A DNA stretch of 64,000 bases from Microcyclospora pomicola (lineage: Eukaryota > Ascomycota > Dothideomycetes > Capnodiales): assembly GCA_002786065.1 (NCBI GenBank), contig NHNY01000020.1, forward strand, positions 62,001 to 126,000, read 5' to 3'. The translations under genes were made by a program, and so were the position numbers. Position 1 is the stretch's first letter; every line of letters starts with the position of its first letter. Shown piece by piece: positions 1-10,135 of the stretch. The notes under the pieces were generated by a model. The model ran no database searches and was not told the origin of the DNA. It saw only the letters and a list, made by a program, of their open reading frames with translations.

Positions 1-1
1 A

Positions 2-262
2 TTGTCACAACTCAAGAGTTCTCTCCAATCACTGCCTAACACGCGGCATGCACAGGAGAATCCGGAGTCTACTCATGCGCGACGACGGCAGTATCTGGAC
101 AATCAATCCAAGCGAGCAGTCGTAAAGCGTGGGATTGATGTAGACTCGACGAGTAAGATTCCTGCAGGGAGGAAGGTTGGTCGAGACGAGGTGGAAGCCT
201 TGGAGACGGTCGTACATGCTCTGGGCAGCGCCGACGGGGCTGCAGATGAGATGGAAGAGTGA
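2..262 (+). CDS. C-terminal end of a probable kinetochore Mis12/Mtw1 protein (partial)
   Basis: The frame is open from the window edge (codons start at base 2) and ends at a TGA at 260-262, giving about 86 residues of a C-terminus. The tail has a basic stretch RRRQYLDNQSKR, then KRGIDVD, then GRKVGRDEVEALE and an acidic end (DEMEE). From memory this resembles the C-terminal tail of fungal Mis12/Mtw1, the MIND-complex kinetochore subunit: a helix ending in a basic patch, then a GRR-type turn and an EVEALE helix. That match is recalled, not computed. The start codon and the main coiled-coil part lie outside the window. If the family call is wrong, this is still likely the 3' end of a real gene, because the frame is charged, compositionally protein-like and reaches the window edge. 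Confidence 0.5.
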   Translation: MSQLKSSLQSLPNTRHAQENPESTHARRRQYLDNQSKRAVVKRGIDVDSTSKIPAGRKVGRDEVEALETVVHALGSADGAADEMEE

Positions 263-1132
263 TGGGCCTTGTGGTCGTTCAACGCTTGAATTGTGAAGTG
301 ATCCTTGATCCTGGCTTCGCTCGGTCCGGAGCACGGCATTGCCTCATTTCTCACCACAACCGAAGCCAAGTCTGACTCGACAAAGTCCGCACTGGCCACA
401 CAGTCGAGGTTGGGCATATTAAAAGACAAGCCGATGCACGCAGACCCCCCATTCGTCTGCCGTCACTGTCAAAGTAGCTATGCCATGCTTCGCAACGCAC
501 GCATCATTGAGGTCTTCTGCAAACCGAAGACCTTGCTGTAAGCAAAAACGAATGTTTCTGTCTCAGCAAAAGGTCAAGACACTCTGAGTTTTGCAAGGTG
601 TCTTGTGACGCCAAAGCCGGCACGTCGCGAGCAGTCTACGCGACTGCTGACGAGCTGCAGACTGGGTGTCTTTATAGCCTACAGGCCGAGAAGTTGGTGG
701 CTTCAAGATCACCCACCGTGCTAGCACTACCAAGACATGACATGTCATATCGTGGCGAGCGTGATATTGTCGTCCGGGAGCAGGTGAAGGGCTTCGGAGT
801 TAATGGTGTGTAGAACATCAGACATACAATGGTGTTGACCGAAAAGGTCCACCGTCTCTTAGTTGATCTACAGGTCTTGGTGCGCTATAGTCGTACCCAG
901 ATGTCTGTGAGGCGGGCGGCATTGGGACCAGATCAAATCTGTGAACAGTCCTCCTCAGACAGCTCTTCGAGAAGGAAGTGCAGGACATCACTGTAACTTG
1001 ATCCAGCCGATGTCTCCAGAGTACAGAAGCATTGTATTGCACGCAAATATTGCTAAAAGTACATAGCGTGAAATATCTAGTATGATGATCAATGTACAAA
1101 CACAGCTTCCAACTAAAATCTAAGTAGTCGTG
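263..1132. other. Intergenic stretch, convergent 3' ends
   Basis: This lies between the stop of the partial kinetochore-type gene and the stop of ATG27 on the opposite strand. It should hold two 3' UTRs. The short open frames here look random and I see no RNA gene or repeat. Confidence 0.5.
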
Positions 1133-2155
1133 TTATACTGCACTGTATCCTCCTCGCGAACCTCCTGAACCACGGAATCGGTCCGTGATGTTGACGAACC
1201 AGTCCTTGGCAAGGTATGGCAGATCGCGGATGGCGTCGCCGTGAGGGATCAGGTCCCAGCCTCGTGCGCCATAGCGGTTGTAGTTGAGCCACGAGCCGAA
1301 GATGATATATGTGGCCGCGAGCAGGAAGAAGATGATCAGGAACCAGGTGAAGAATCCCCAGCCGCCTTTCTTGTCCCTTGTGGGAGCATCATCGATCGCG
1401 CCCTCGCATGCGTAGCTCGTGTTCCAATCCAGGCGCAAGACACGAGTGTCGTCCTCCAGTTTGTAGCTGATGAATCGCAAGCTCTTCCCAGCATCCAAGT
1501 CTGGCAATACCGGCTCCTCACCCTCACCGTCATCGTCACCTTCGCCTGTGTCGTCGCCCTCGTTCTCTTCTCTCCGGCTCATAGCACCAAAGGTTGTACT
1601 ATCCGTCGCTCGTTGCTCCACGTCGAAACCCTCATTTCCTGTAACGTTCTTGTCGCAAAGGAATCTGATGATAGCTTTCTGCTTCTCTCCTTTCCCGTCT
1701 GAAGGATATCTGCCTCCATTGAGCACCACAGTCAAACCCTCTTTCTCCGCATCGTCATGGTTGTCACTGTTCTTCAGTCTCGTCACCTCCGGGTCCAGAT
1801 GAGATCCTCCGTGAACGTATTCGCCAGCAATATTGATGACCTTCCTCACAAAGGAATTTCCCTCCTTGTAGTCGCGCTCGATACCACATACTCGAGTCCC
1901 GCTAGAGCATTGGTCCGACGAGGGTATGCTAGTGTCCTTATCCTTGGTCAAAAAAGCGCAAATGTCAACGGTGAAAGTCGTGTTGGAGATTGTGGGCGGC
2001 GTGGATGTCTGCCAGTGTACATCCTTAGGTCCGCCGAGCTCGTGGAGGTCAAAGGATTGCTTCTCCGCGCGGATATGGTTGCAGTCGAAAGTGACCGCGT
2101 GTATGGCCGTTGGGAGTAATGCCAGAAGGGGCAGTATGTGCCGGAAGGCAGACAT
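1133..2155 (-). CDS. ATG27: Autophagy-related protein Atg27
   Basis: Single exon, 340 residues. Atg27 is a type I membrane protein that cycles between Golgi, endosomes and vacuole and helps move Atg9 vesicles during autophagy. Seen in the sequence: a signal peptide (residues 1-20, ending AIHA), a luminal domain with several cysteines of the mannose-6-phosphate-receptor-like fold, an acidic low-complexity patch (DDTGEGDDDGEGEE, near 205-220), one transmembrane helix (about 268-290) and a short cytosolic tail. The last four residues are YSAV, the tyrosine-based sorting signal known to be needed for Atg27 trafficking in yeast. The ATG at 2153-2155 directly precedes the signal peptide, which supports this start. 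It is divergent from the HMG-box gene across a 1.2 kb gap. Confidence 0.9.
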   Translation of the reverse strand: MSAFRHILPLLALLPTAIHAVTFDCNHIRAEKQSFDLHELGGPKDVHWQTSTPPTISNTTFTVDICAFLTKDKDTSIPSSDQCSSGTRVCGIERDYKEGNSFVRKVINIAGEYVHGGSHLDPEVTRLKNSDNHDDAEKEGLTVVLNGGRYPSDGKGEKQKAIIRFLCDKNVTGNEGFDVEQRATDSTTFGAMSRREENEGDDTGEGDDDGEGEEPVLPDLDAGKSLRFISYKLEDDTRVLRLDWNTSYACEGAIDDAPTRDKKGGWGFFTWFLIIFFLLAATYIIFGSWLNYNRYGARGWDLIPHGDAIRDLPYLAKDWFVNITDRFRGSGGSRGGYSAV

Positions 2156-3332
2156 TATGCTACACCAGTTCAGGCGGCCGCCTGCGGAATCGTCGTAGAG
2201 GAGTTTGTGTGCGATTCGCGGTCCGAGCTGTGGTGAGTGTAGGATCTAGAGAGCGACGGGAACAGGAAGAAGCACAGAGCTGATGGCAGAGATGAAGTCG
2301 AGGATGCGATCGTGTTAACTTTGTATAGGAGATAGCTCAAGAGGCAGCTACCTTTGATCATGTATCTTCGATAGGATCGTCATCTCAGATGCTGACCAAG
2401 AATGAACGGACGGAGGTCGGAGCTATTGCTCTGGTCACCTGATCTGCAACGACGTTGACGGGGACATCAATTGCGGAACAAACTGGACGTCGATGTTGGC
2501 TTCTCTACGACAAAAAGTGGACTATGTCCCACCCAAAGATCTACAGGTCTGCAGCCTCGAAGCCTCGGAGCCTCGTAGAATGACAATACCTCGATGAGGA
2601 ATTGTAGTTTCTGTCTCAAGATGGAGAGGGTTTCAGCTATGAAAGAGGTACGCAACAAGGACATTGTCCCTATCATTTCGACCATCGCTAGAGATGAAAC
2701 CATGCAAAAATTTACAGACCTGTTCTGAAGTTCTTTGTTGACAACGTTGCTTGGAGACCTTCTGATGTGTACATTCATTTCTGATTGCTTGCGATGTAAG
2801 AAGCAATCATGGCAGATGCTGACCAGGCTACTGGCAAGGTTCACTATGTAAAAAGCAGCTACTTCCAAGCGCGATCCGAATTGCAATGGCCGAGCACAGA
2901 AGCAGTGAGGATAGGACCACTGGGCGTCTTTTCTGGATGGCAAAATGAATGTTGTCTTTGGGCCACTGCTGTCTTCGGATCCTTTGTACGAAGCAGTCTT
3001 GTTGTCCCACAACGACTTTGCTCTCCGTGTTTCGGTCCTTTCTCGTCCCATTGTGAAACTGAACGTTTCTCATACCGCGCCTTGTCTGTAAAATACAGTA
3101 CGCAGAATGCCCATAGACTCAGCAATGAATGGAATGTCAGTTATAAATCGACATTGCCCATATCATTACATTTGGTTGTCGATATAAGCATTGTACAACT
3201 TGCTTCTCCTCGGCTTCGCTACAGATCTCACGATAGACAATACCATAGGCGTCTGGCACGTCACTAATTGGTCTGGCTACCAAAATCAAAGCTGCAGCTC
3301 GAAACAGCGTTCACGGCATCATAAGTCTTGCA
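2156..3332. other. Intergenic stretch between ATG27 and the HMG-box gene
   Basis: Both flanking genes read outward, so both promoters should lie here. Between about 2467 and 3267 several frames are open on both strands for 80-190 codons. None starts convincingly, resembles a family I know, or has a signal peptide or domain. I treat them as chance. Confidence 0.4.
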
Positions 3333-4727
3333 ATGTCGTATGAAGGACAAGATCTCATCGACTATTCTGGACCTCATCACAATGCAGAGTTACCTCAGGG
3401 ATGGATCAGTCACACGGTAGACCGGCCTTGGAATGCAAACTACGCTGGACTCACTGGTTCTCATGCTTCTGCCGATTTGATGCGCACCATCGTGCCTGGA
3501 GCCACATCGATCTCACCTGCAGACCTAAGTTCGATTACCCAGACGTTTTTCCGACCGATCCCAGAAGCACTACAGCGCTCCGGTGTCACATCTATGGGAA
3601 GTCATGAGACAGAGACCACCTACACCATCCTGCCTCAAGGATATCCTGTATGGTCTCACCCTCGCATGGGACACTTCTCTCCCGCCCAGTACGACCCCGA
3701 ATTTGGCCATTACGTCCCCGTGGAGCCACTACACTCCTCCGCATTGCAATTTGTCCCGTCATCAACCGAAAGCACTCTGCTGCCTGAGCTGGCACCAGAA
3801 TACATGGAACAGCTGAACTTGCATGGTGAGAAGCGACAAGCGCCCGATGATGAAATTGTCCCGGCATCAAAAAGGCCAAAAGTCACATATGCTAGATCCG
3901 AGCGACATATGACGAATAGAAGCGATATCGACACTGGACAAGAATCTCCTGACATTAGCGTGAAGAAAAACGCCTCTAACGTCGTCCAAAGCTGCATATG
4001 CCGGAATGGCCCTGTGCACGCGCCTCGTCCGTCCAATGCTTTCTTTTTGTACAAGTCGCAGTACAGTAAACGCTTCACCAGGTTGGCGCACATAGCCAAA
4101 GCTAATGGGAATGTCAACGACTCATGTGCTAAGCAGGCGAGCATTGCCTGGAAGGCAGAGAGCAGAGAAGTCAAGAAGAAATTCAAGGCTCTGAGCGAGA
4201 CAGAAAAACGAAGACATGCAGAAACATACCCCGACTACCGATATGAGCCCAACAAAAAGCAGGCCGACAGATTTGGAGATCGCAACTGTAGATGTGGTGC
4301 ATACGAGGTCAATTGTGCGGCTTTGACTTCGATCAACGGTGGTGTTGGAGTTTCCCAGGCTGACGCGCTCTACCACCGTGCGCGTGACGACGAATCTGCT
4401 GATGGTAAAGGTCACGAGCACGTCGACATCTTCCCACGGTCATCATTTGATACGCAACAATGGGCACCACCCAGGGGCTTGGGCGTCGAGTTGGTCAATC
4501 CATACCAAGCGAGCGGGAGAAGTGATGGTAACCCAGCTTTTGACGCGACTTATGGTGGCGTCATTCCCCAATCAGAAGAGTATTTTAATGCTTCTGAATC
4601 GACCCTCTCACAACCAGGACGTTTCGACTTCGTGGACGATTGGGCATCCCTTCCCAACTTTGGAGATGGATGGAGTGGGGAAACGGCCGAAGCACAGCAA
4701 TTGGACTTGGATCCGATGTCCTTTTAG
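3333..4727 (+). CDS. HMG-box (MATA_HMG type) transcription factor
   Basis: Single exon, 464 residues. One HMG box at about 231-308 starts RPSNAFFLYK, continues with SIAWKAESREVKKKFKALSE, and ends in the HAETYPDYRYEP signature of sequence-specific MATA-type boxes (Ste11, MAT1-2-1 relatives). Such proteins bind and bend DNA at AACAAT-like sites in the nucleus. A basic run PASKRPKV near 182 could be a nuclear localisation signal. Cysteine pairs lie just before the box (SCICRNG) and after it (RNCRCGAY), which is unusual. The flanking regions are disordered and rich in Asp/Gly/Ser/Tyr. None of the usual mating-type neighbours (APN2, SLA2, COX13) is nearby and the box has no intron, so I do not call it a mating-type gene. 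A role in sexual development is possible but inferred. Confidence 0.85.
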   Translation: MSYEGQDLIDYSGPHHNAELPQGWISHTVDRPWNANYAGLTGSHASADLMRTIVPGATSISPADLSSITQTFFRPIPEALQRSGVTSMGSHETETTYTILPQGYPVWSHPRMGHFSPAQYDPEFGHYVPVEPLHSSALQFVPSSTESTLLPELAPEYMEQLNLHGEKRQAPDDEIVPASKRPKVTYARSERHMTNRSDIDTGQESPDISVKKNASNVVQSCICRNGPVHAPRPSNAFFLYKSQYSKRFTRLAHIAKANGNVNDSCAKQASIAWKAESREVKKKFKALSETEKRRHAETYPDYRYEPNKKQADRFGDRNCRCGAYEVNCAALTSINGGVGVSQADALYHRARDDESADGKGHEHVDIFPRSSFDTQQWAPPRGLGVELVNPYQASGRSDGNPAFDATYGGVIPQSEEYFNASESTLSQPGRFDFVDDWASLPNFGDGWSGETAEAQQLDLDPMSF

Positions 4728-5114
4728 TACAAGGGAGGTGGAGTACTATCCTCGAGGCATACGTATAGATGACGCTGCGTGACAGCCTCCAGTGCAGTAA
4801 GTGTCTTGGGTTCTTTCATATCTCGCGAGCTTTTGCTCGCCAGCATACAGTTTCCTGTTCTTTCTTTCGTATACATGTTTCATTTGTGCCACCTCTGAAC
4901 CTGAAGCAAGGTGACCTCGACAACATTCGCGCCTCAAGAGCTATACTTGGTCCAAAGGTCTAAAATTTGGAACCAATTTCAACAGTGTAATAACTTAATC
5001 TACTACTCCTGATATCCGTCTCGACTTAAGACTTGGTCAATCAAGGGGATCCCAGTTCATACATTTAGGGGTAGTTTCACGCCTGGCCTATGACATCCAC
5101 CCCGTCCTTGATGC
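4728..5114. other. Intergenic stretch, convergent 3' ends
   Basis: 3' flanks of the HMG-box gene and of the small secreted protein gene. I see no coding or RNA signal. Confidence 0.5.
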
Positions 5115-5591
5115 TCACCAGGCATCCCAGAAACGCGTATTGGGAGCAATTGGCTTATTGTAGTCACAGTACAAGCTCATGCTCGCGGCCTTGCCCAAAG
5201 TCATATCATGGCACGCCCCCTCCCAATGGTCGTTCTCAATCTGGCTCAGCACCGTTCCGGCACAGTTGGTCTCGCTGTACGCCTTGATACGACAACGGCC
5301 ATACATGAACATGCCGTCGTGCGACCAGTGCTTCGTCCACGTGGCGACGTAGCTGACGAATTCGTTCGTCTGCTGCAGCTTCGACGGGAAGCTCGTGCAC
5401 TGGTTGTGCCGCAGGTTTTTCTTCGGGATCAGCTCGGCCGGGCCTTCGCCGGCGCACGAGGGCTGGCCCCATCGGCGAAGACCCACGCGGATGACTTTGT
5501 CTTTGGCGCTCAGCTTGGGCACGGGAGTGGCGGTGGTGAAGGAGCTGATCATGGCTAGGGCCAGGGACAGCATCTGGATGGGGAGTTTCAT
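5115..5591 (-). CDS. Small secreted cysteine-containing protein (effector-like), copy A
   Basis: 158 residues from the ATG at 5589-5591. I chose this start over one 12 codons upstream because it gives a clean signal peptide (MKLPIQMLSLALAMISSFTTA). The mature part, about 137 residues, has six cysteines in the contexts QPSC, NQCTSF, YGRCRI, ETNCAG, EGACHD and SLYC, which suggests up to three disulphides. There is no known enzyme motif. The segment C-x-I-x-x-Y-S-E-x-x-C near residues 104-114 recurs in the second small secreted protein at 26487-26978. Small size, secretion and cysteines fit an apoplastic effector or defence-like protein, but nothing here fixes the function. Confidence 0.75.
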   Translation of the reverse strand: MKLPIQMLSLALAMISSFTTATPVPKLSAKDKVIRVGLRRWGQPSCAGEGPAELIPKKNLRHNQCTSFPSKLQQTNEFVSYVATWTKHWSHDGMFMYGRCRIKAYSETNCAGTVLSQIENDHWEGACHDMTLGKAASMSLYCDYNKPIAPNTRFWDAW

Positions 5592-6144
5592 GGTGGGTGA
5601 TCTGCGTTGGCTATCAGCTAGCAGCACATTGAAATAGGTGGGGTTTGAGGGTCAAGGGAAGCTGTGATGCGGTTATTGTGTCTTACGAGCTTGAAGTTGA
5701 AGAGGTAGCTTGCTTGCGTGGACGTCGGTGGCAGTGTACGACCTTTCCCAGCTGTCTTGAGTTTAAGGAGGAGAGGATGCGCTCGCAATGAGAAGTAGGA
5801 GATGGTGGTCGTTATAGCCATACCCGGGGACTTTCTAAGGTTAGAGCTGAGGACAGATTGGATGACACATTGAAGACAAGTTTATGTACCGCAAAGCTGT
5901 GATTCGGTAAGCTCGTGGCGATGGTGTGCACTTGTGTTCATCTCCAAACTCATCTAATTCGAGTTAACCGGAGGATATGTGGCGAACCACTTCCTCAAGG
6001 ACTTCGAGAGATTGAATTTTTGAATTGTCTAACTTCGTGAGAACCGTGATATACGACAAACTCCTCACACAAGTGCGTACCATTGGACGCTGGGAATATG
6101 CTCGCTTTTTCTACCTTCATCTCATCACACCATGAGCTGACCCT
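5592..6144. other. Upstream region of the small secreted protein and 3' flank of TMA19
   Basis: It should hold the promoter and 5' UTR of the secreted protein gene and the 3' UTR of TMA19. The short open frame at 5618-5821 has no supporting feature. I see nothing else. Confidence 0.4.
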
Positions 6145-6796
6145 CTAAACCTTCTCCTCCTTGAGACCGTGCTTCCAGACGGTGATGTATGGGGTCACGC
6201 CGTCCTCGCGGTAGTTCAAAAGCACAACCCTAACGGGGTGATTAGTTTATGTGGGCTGTAATATGTGGTATTGACCCTCCAACTTACATGCCATCGGGGT
6301 CCATGGACTCGCCGATAAGGAACTCGTAGTCCTTGAAGTTACCCACGATCTTCTTGGCGTAACCGGAAGCTCCCTTCTCGAAGGCAGTGACATCTTCGTC
6401 GCTCGCGCCGTTCGCCTTCATCTTTTCCTTGACGGCCTTCATGTAGCTCTTGAGGTGGGAAAGGTAGGACTTCTTGTCGAACTGGGTCTCGTTCAATCGG
6501 AAAGAGTGGGCAACGTCAAGGACGGTCTGAGCCTGGTCGTCGGCATCCTCGCTGGCCTCCTCGGCGGAAGCATTGGCGCCGATATCGATGTCACCGACAC
6601 CGACGGTGATCTTCTTGCAGTCGGCCTCGTAGACAATATCGTCGACCAACTTGGGGTCGTAGGAGTCTGAGATGAGCTCGTCGCCAGAGATGATGTCCTG
6701 GTGGGAAAAGTATAGTCAGCACTCCCCGCACAGAAAGGTTCCAGCTGTGCCAGGAGCGAGACGCAAGGAGATGATGCGTACCTTGAAGATAATCAT
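6145..6796 (-). CDS. TMA19: Translationally controlled tumour protein homolog (TCTP)
   Basis: Three exons: 6782-6796, 6288-6697 and 6145-6229. The introns (84 and 58 bp) have GT..AG ends, and the joined frame gives 169 residues, the usual TCTP size. Exon 1 encodes only MIIFK. Exon 2 opens [11 protein letters not shown] and carries the basic/acidic helical hairpin. The last exon gives [14 protein letters not shown] and the family-typical end [12 protein letters not shown] is an abundant cytosolic, ribosome-associated protein that supports translation elongation and stress responses. The gene is divergent from RPS22 across 553 bp, so two highly expressed translation genes share one promoter region. 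Confidence 0.95.
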
Positions 6797-7349
6797 GTTG
6801 TCGGTGGATGTGAGGAGTCTAAAAAAGAAAAGTATAAGCAAGATTGAAGCAAGAGCAGGGCAAGATTCCTTCAAGGACAAGAAGATGTGGTCGAGCCGCA
6901 AAGAAAATTGGGCCGTATCAAGGTGGGGTGAGAGTGCTGAGAGAGGGTCCAAAGTTTGAGATCACGTGTCGCGCCGGATCAGACCGCGCGCACCGATATC
7001 TTGGCACTGGCAATCCCTAACCAAATTCTCAGCCGCTGCAAGTTGAAAAGCTCTATTCGTTCAGACGTCCCTCAATACTACACCGTCCTTCACCACCCTA
7101 CCAACGAGGTATGTCGCATTATACCAAGCAAGAGATGCCCTTCAGATAGCCACCGCCAGCACTCGTTTGCAGCCATGCTCTCGACACTGCTGGACCGGAT
7201 TCGCCCGAGCTGAAGAACCCTGCTCTGCTCGCGCGAGCAACGAAGGGCACTCTTTGCGCTCGATATGGCTTGCAAGGGCTGACATATTCCTCCAGCAGAT
7301 ACCTCAAGCCGCAAAAGCGCTTTGAGAATCTCCCGTCAACACCGCAGAC
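6797..7349. promoter_or_regulatory. Divergent promoter region of TMA19 and RPS22
   Basis: 553 bp between the start codons of two head-to-head translation genes. Pyrimidine-rich patches occur near both starts. I could not assign a specific factor-binding site with confidence. Confidence 0.5.
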
Positions 7350-8016
7350 ATGGTCAAGACTTCCGTCCTCAACGATGCGCTGAACGCCATCAACAACGCC
7401 GAGAAGACCGGCAAGCGTCAGGTGTTGATCCGCCCGAGCTCTAAGGTCATCGTCAAGTTCCTCCAGGTCATGCAGAAGCACGGTACGTCACAATTCTTGG
7501 TGTGGTCTCAGCAGTGCATCCGAAAGACGGGAAGACAAGGAATACCGGGTTGATAACTAGGCAATGGTCTCAAATCTCCACGGCCTACGCCCTTTAAGTT
7601 CTCGGAAGATTGAGATGAGGAGGATCTTACACGTCTTCGGATGCACTCGCCTGAGGTTGCACGTTTATTCCGCCGCGACAAATACTGACATTAGTCTCTA
7701 CAGGCTACATTGGCGAGTTCGAGGAGGTCGACGACCACCGCAACGGAAAGATCGTGATCCAGCTCAACGGCCGGTAAATATCATCCGTGACCTGATAATA
7801 AGCCCCTTTACTAACAAGCTACACAGCCTCAACAAGACCGGTGTCATCAGCCCACGCTACAACGTCCAGCTCCGTGATCTCGAGAAGTGGGTTGTCAAGC
7901 TCCTGCCATCGCGTCAATTCGGCTACATCGTTCTTACCACCTCCGCTGGTATCATGGACCACGAGGAGGCCAGGAGAAAGCACGTCGCCGGCAAGATCAT
8001 TGGATTCTTCTACTAG
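7350..8016 (+). CDS. RPS22: 40S ribosomal protein S22 (uS8)
   Basis: Three exons: 7350-7482, 7704-7773 and 7827-8016, giving 130 residues, the exact usual length of uS8. The protein begins [14 protein letters not shown], continues with [24 protein letters not shown] across the first junction, and ends [11 protein letters not shown], all strongly conserved. uS8 binds the central domain of 18S rRNA in the small subunit. Intron 1 is 221 bp, about three to four times the other introns in this window. Intron 2 is 53 bp with a CTAAC branch site. The yeast paralog RPS22B hosts a snoRNA in an intron, but I could not find clear C and D boxes here. Confidence 0.97.
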
Positions 8017-8673
8017 ATTCATGCTGAAAAGTTTGCTGCTTATATTTAGTGAATGGGGCCACGATAGATACGACGACTCAATCGAAATGTGTCCGCCTTA
8101 TCATTCGATGACAATGATATCCGTTGTCTGATCTTGGATCACATCGAGGAAGAACTTTTCTGTCTTGCTTCACTGTGTATGCATGCCTTTGTATGATCAA
8201 AGCCATATGGTCATGTTTTAAAATCATGTTGTATTGTATGATGTTGTATACCATTGTCCTTGGTGTCTAGCTGAATCGTCTTATGAAGAGGATTCGCTAC
8301 CAGGAACGTGGTGGTAGGTTGTACAAAGGATGCAATCAGACACGACGAGACCTTTGTGAGTGAGTCATCTAGGCACCTAAGAATGTGCTGTAGGATAAAT
8401 GATCAACAGAAGTGGCGAACTTTATGTCCATGTAGTAACCATATATGATCCTTGAACCACGCCTCACAGACCCACCCTGCTAATACAGTAATACCTCGTT
8501 ATCGCTGTCAAGACTGCTGGACACCGCCAAGTTGCACAACATCTGCGCCACCGTAGATCCGCCGTCGTCATCGAGCATTGAAGTCTCAAATTTGGATGGA
8601 CTCACTTCTGTTATAGAACAACATCATTCCGACCACGAGTCGTTCCAAGCACGAATCCTACATCTAAAGCAAA
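8017..8673. other. Intergenic stretch downstream of RPS22
   Basis: RPS22 3' UTR and the promoter of the following gene. Bases 8180-8250 are AT-rich with short ATGTTGTAT-type repeats, typical of a fungal 3' UTR. I see no RNA gene. Confidence 0.4.
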
Positions 8674-10135
8674 ATGGGCCTGGAGGTGATATACGTGGTG
8701 AGGCATGGTGTAAGTCCGTTCCTGGTCTCTGAGAACCAGAACATTGCCTTCTCTAGAAGATCTGGAAGCATACGAGATGGCAGCACACTGACCAAAGCAA
8801 CTAGTATCGATCGAATTGGGTCGTGGATCCCCAAACAGGAGAGTACTCAGCAACCGTCAAGTCGCCCACCGGTATTGCTTCAGACCCTGCGCTCGCCTCC
8901 TACGGCGTAGAGCAAGCTGAACAACTGGGTGCCCATCTCCTCTCCGTAGACCCGCCCGTCGATCTCATTTACTCCTCGCCGTTCTACCGATGTCTGCAGA
9001 CTCTCGCTCCATTCACCAACACCCTCGCCGCTCGAGCAGACCACGGGAGCAAAGTTCGCGTTAATGTCGAACCCGGTGTGGGCGAGTTCTACGGCCTTGC
9101 ACGTTTCGACCACCCGTCTCCTGCTTCCATCGACGTGCTGAACACTCACTTCCCGAACCTGCACGCCGAAAAGGACCCGATCATCGTGCCCTCGACCAAG
9201 GGTGAGAGCATTCCCCAGCTCCACGACCGGATCGCGTACGCTCTACACCACCTCATCGCCCGCGCAGATGCCGACCCCAACGGGCCGAAGTCGCTGCTTA
9301 TCTGCTCGCACGCGGCGGCCATGATCTGCATCGGCCGGGTACTGACTGGAGGCATGCCGAAGGACGAGAGCGAGGAAGACTTCAAGTGCTTTACTTGCTC
9401 ATTCTCGAAATTTGTGAGGAAAGGGCAGAGTGCTGGTGGCGAGGTGCAAAAATGGGATCCTGCACAGGCGGATCAGGTCCCCGATGTGCGTTGGCGAGAC
9501 GGCAAAGGGGTGCAGGGAGGGTGGACGTGTGATGTTAACGGGGACTGCTCGTTCCTGACTGGTGGCGAGGAGAGAGGCTGGTGAGTGCATTGCTATGATT
9601 TCGTTTCTCGTTTCCCCTTCCCTTCCCTTCCCCAGCATTTGTCCTCACGTCTTGGTCCGAGATGTGCCTCCAGTTGTAATGTACCGGTCGTAACGAAAGG
9701 TATGGGAGCTTGCGATTGGAGCCATCTTACGAATCTTTGGATATACAGGAACTTCCAGATGGAACATGCGCGCATTGCAGCACTCGGCGCAGAGCATCAG
9801 ACGATGCCCACGTCCAGCGGACCTTGAGACGCCTCACATTCACGAAAGACTGGATCAGCCGGACAGATCAACCATACCACCACTCTGGCACAGCATCATC
9901 CCAGAAATTCCAGCCCACATAATTGTTTCGTCACTGCAGTAATCACCTTCACGCCTCCCCACACAGCGTTTTCCCTCTCCAACATTCTCTCTGACAAAGC
10001 TTCATCTCAATTAACAGGCGCTTCTCCGGCGACGAATCCTTCCTCAAAGATCCGAATGCCTTCAACGATTCGGCCAACGTCGTTGTCGAGGAGAACAGAC
10101 CGGCGTCGGCGAGTGGGTCTGGCTCGAGGTTATGA
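8674..10135 (+). CDS. Histidine phosphatase domain protein, TFIIIC tau55 (Tfc7)-like
   Basis: Best model: exons 8674-8709, 8805-9580 and 10018-10135, giving 309 residues. Exon 1 ends at the catalytic RHG motif (YVVRHG) and exon 2 continues YRSNWVVDPQTG. Other phosphatase signs are SSPFYRCLQT, the acid segment GEFYG and the second histidine in CSHAAAM. Exon 2 reads GGEERG and then meets both a stop (TGA 9582-9584) and a good donor (TG|GTGAGT). Splicing to 10018 (branch CTGAC at 9991-9995, acceptor AACAG) restores W and continues RFSGDESFLKDPNAF to TGA 10133-10135. From memory, the segment CDVNGDCSFLTGGEERGWRF with the following FSGDESF matches the C-terminus of fungal relatives annotated as phosphoglycerate mutase family or tau55. 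Yeast tau55 is a TFIIIC subunit whose N-terminal domain is a phosphatase. The 437 bp third-exon intron is long for this genome, and a retained-intron form ending at 9584 is possible. Confidence 0.8.

Noticed and set aside
2467-3267. Several overlapping open frames on both strands
   Set aside because: No start context, domain or signal peptide; mutually overlapping, so at most one could be real.
3333-4727. HMG-box gene as a mating-type locus
   Set aside because: No mating-locus neighbours are visible and the box is uninterrupted, whereas MAT1-2-1 boxes usually carry an intron.
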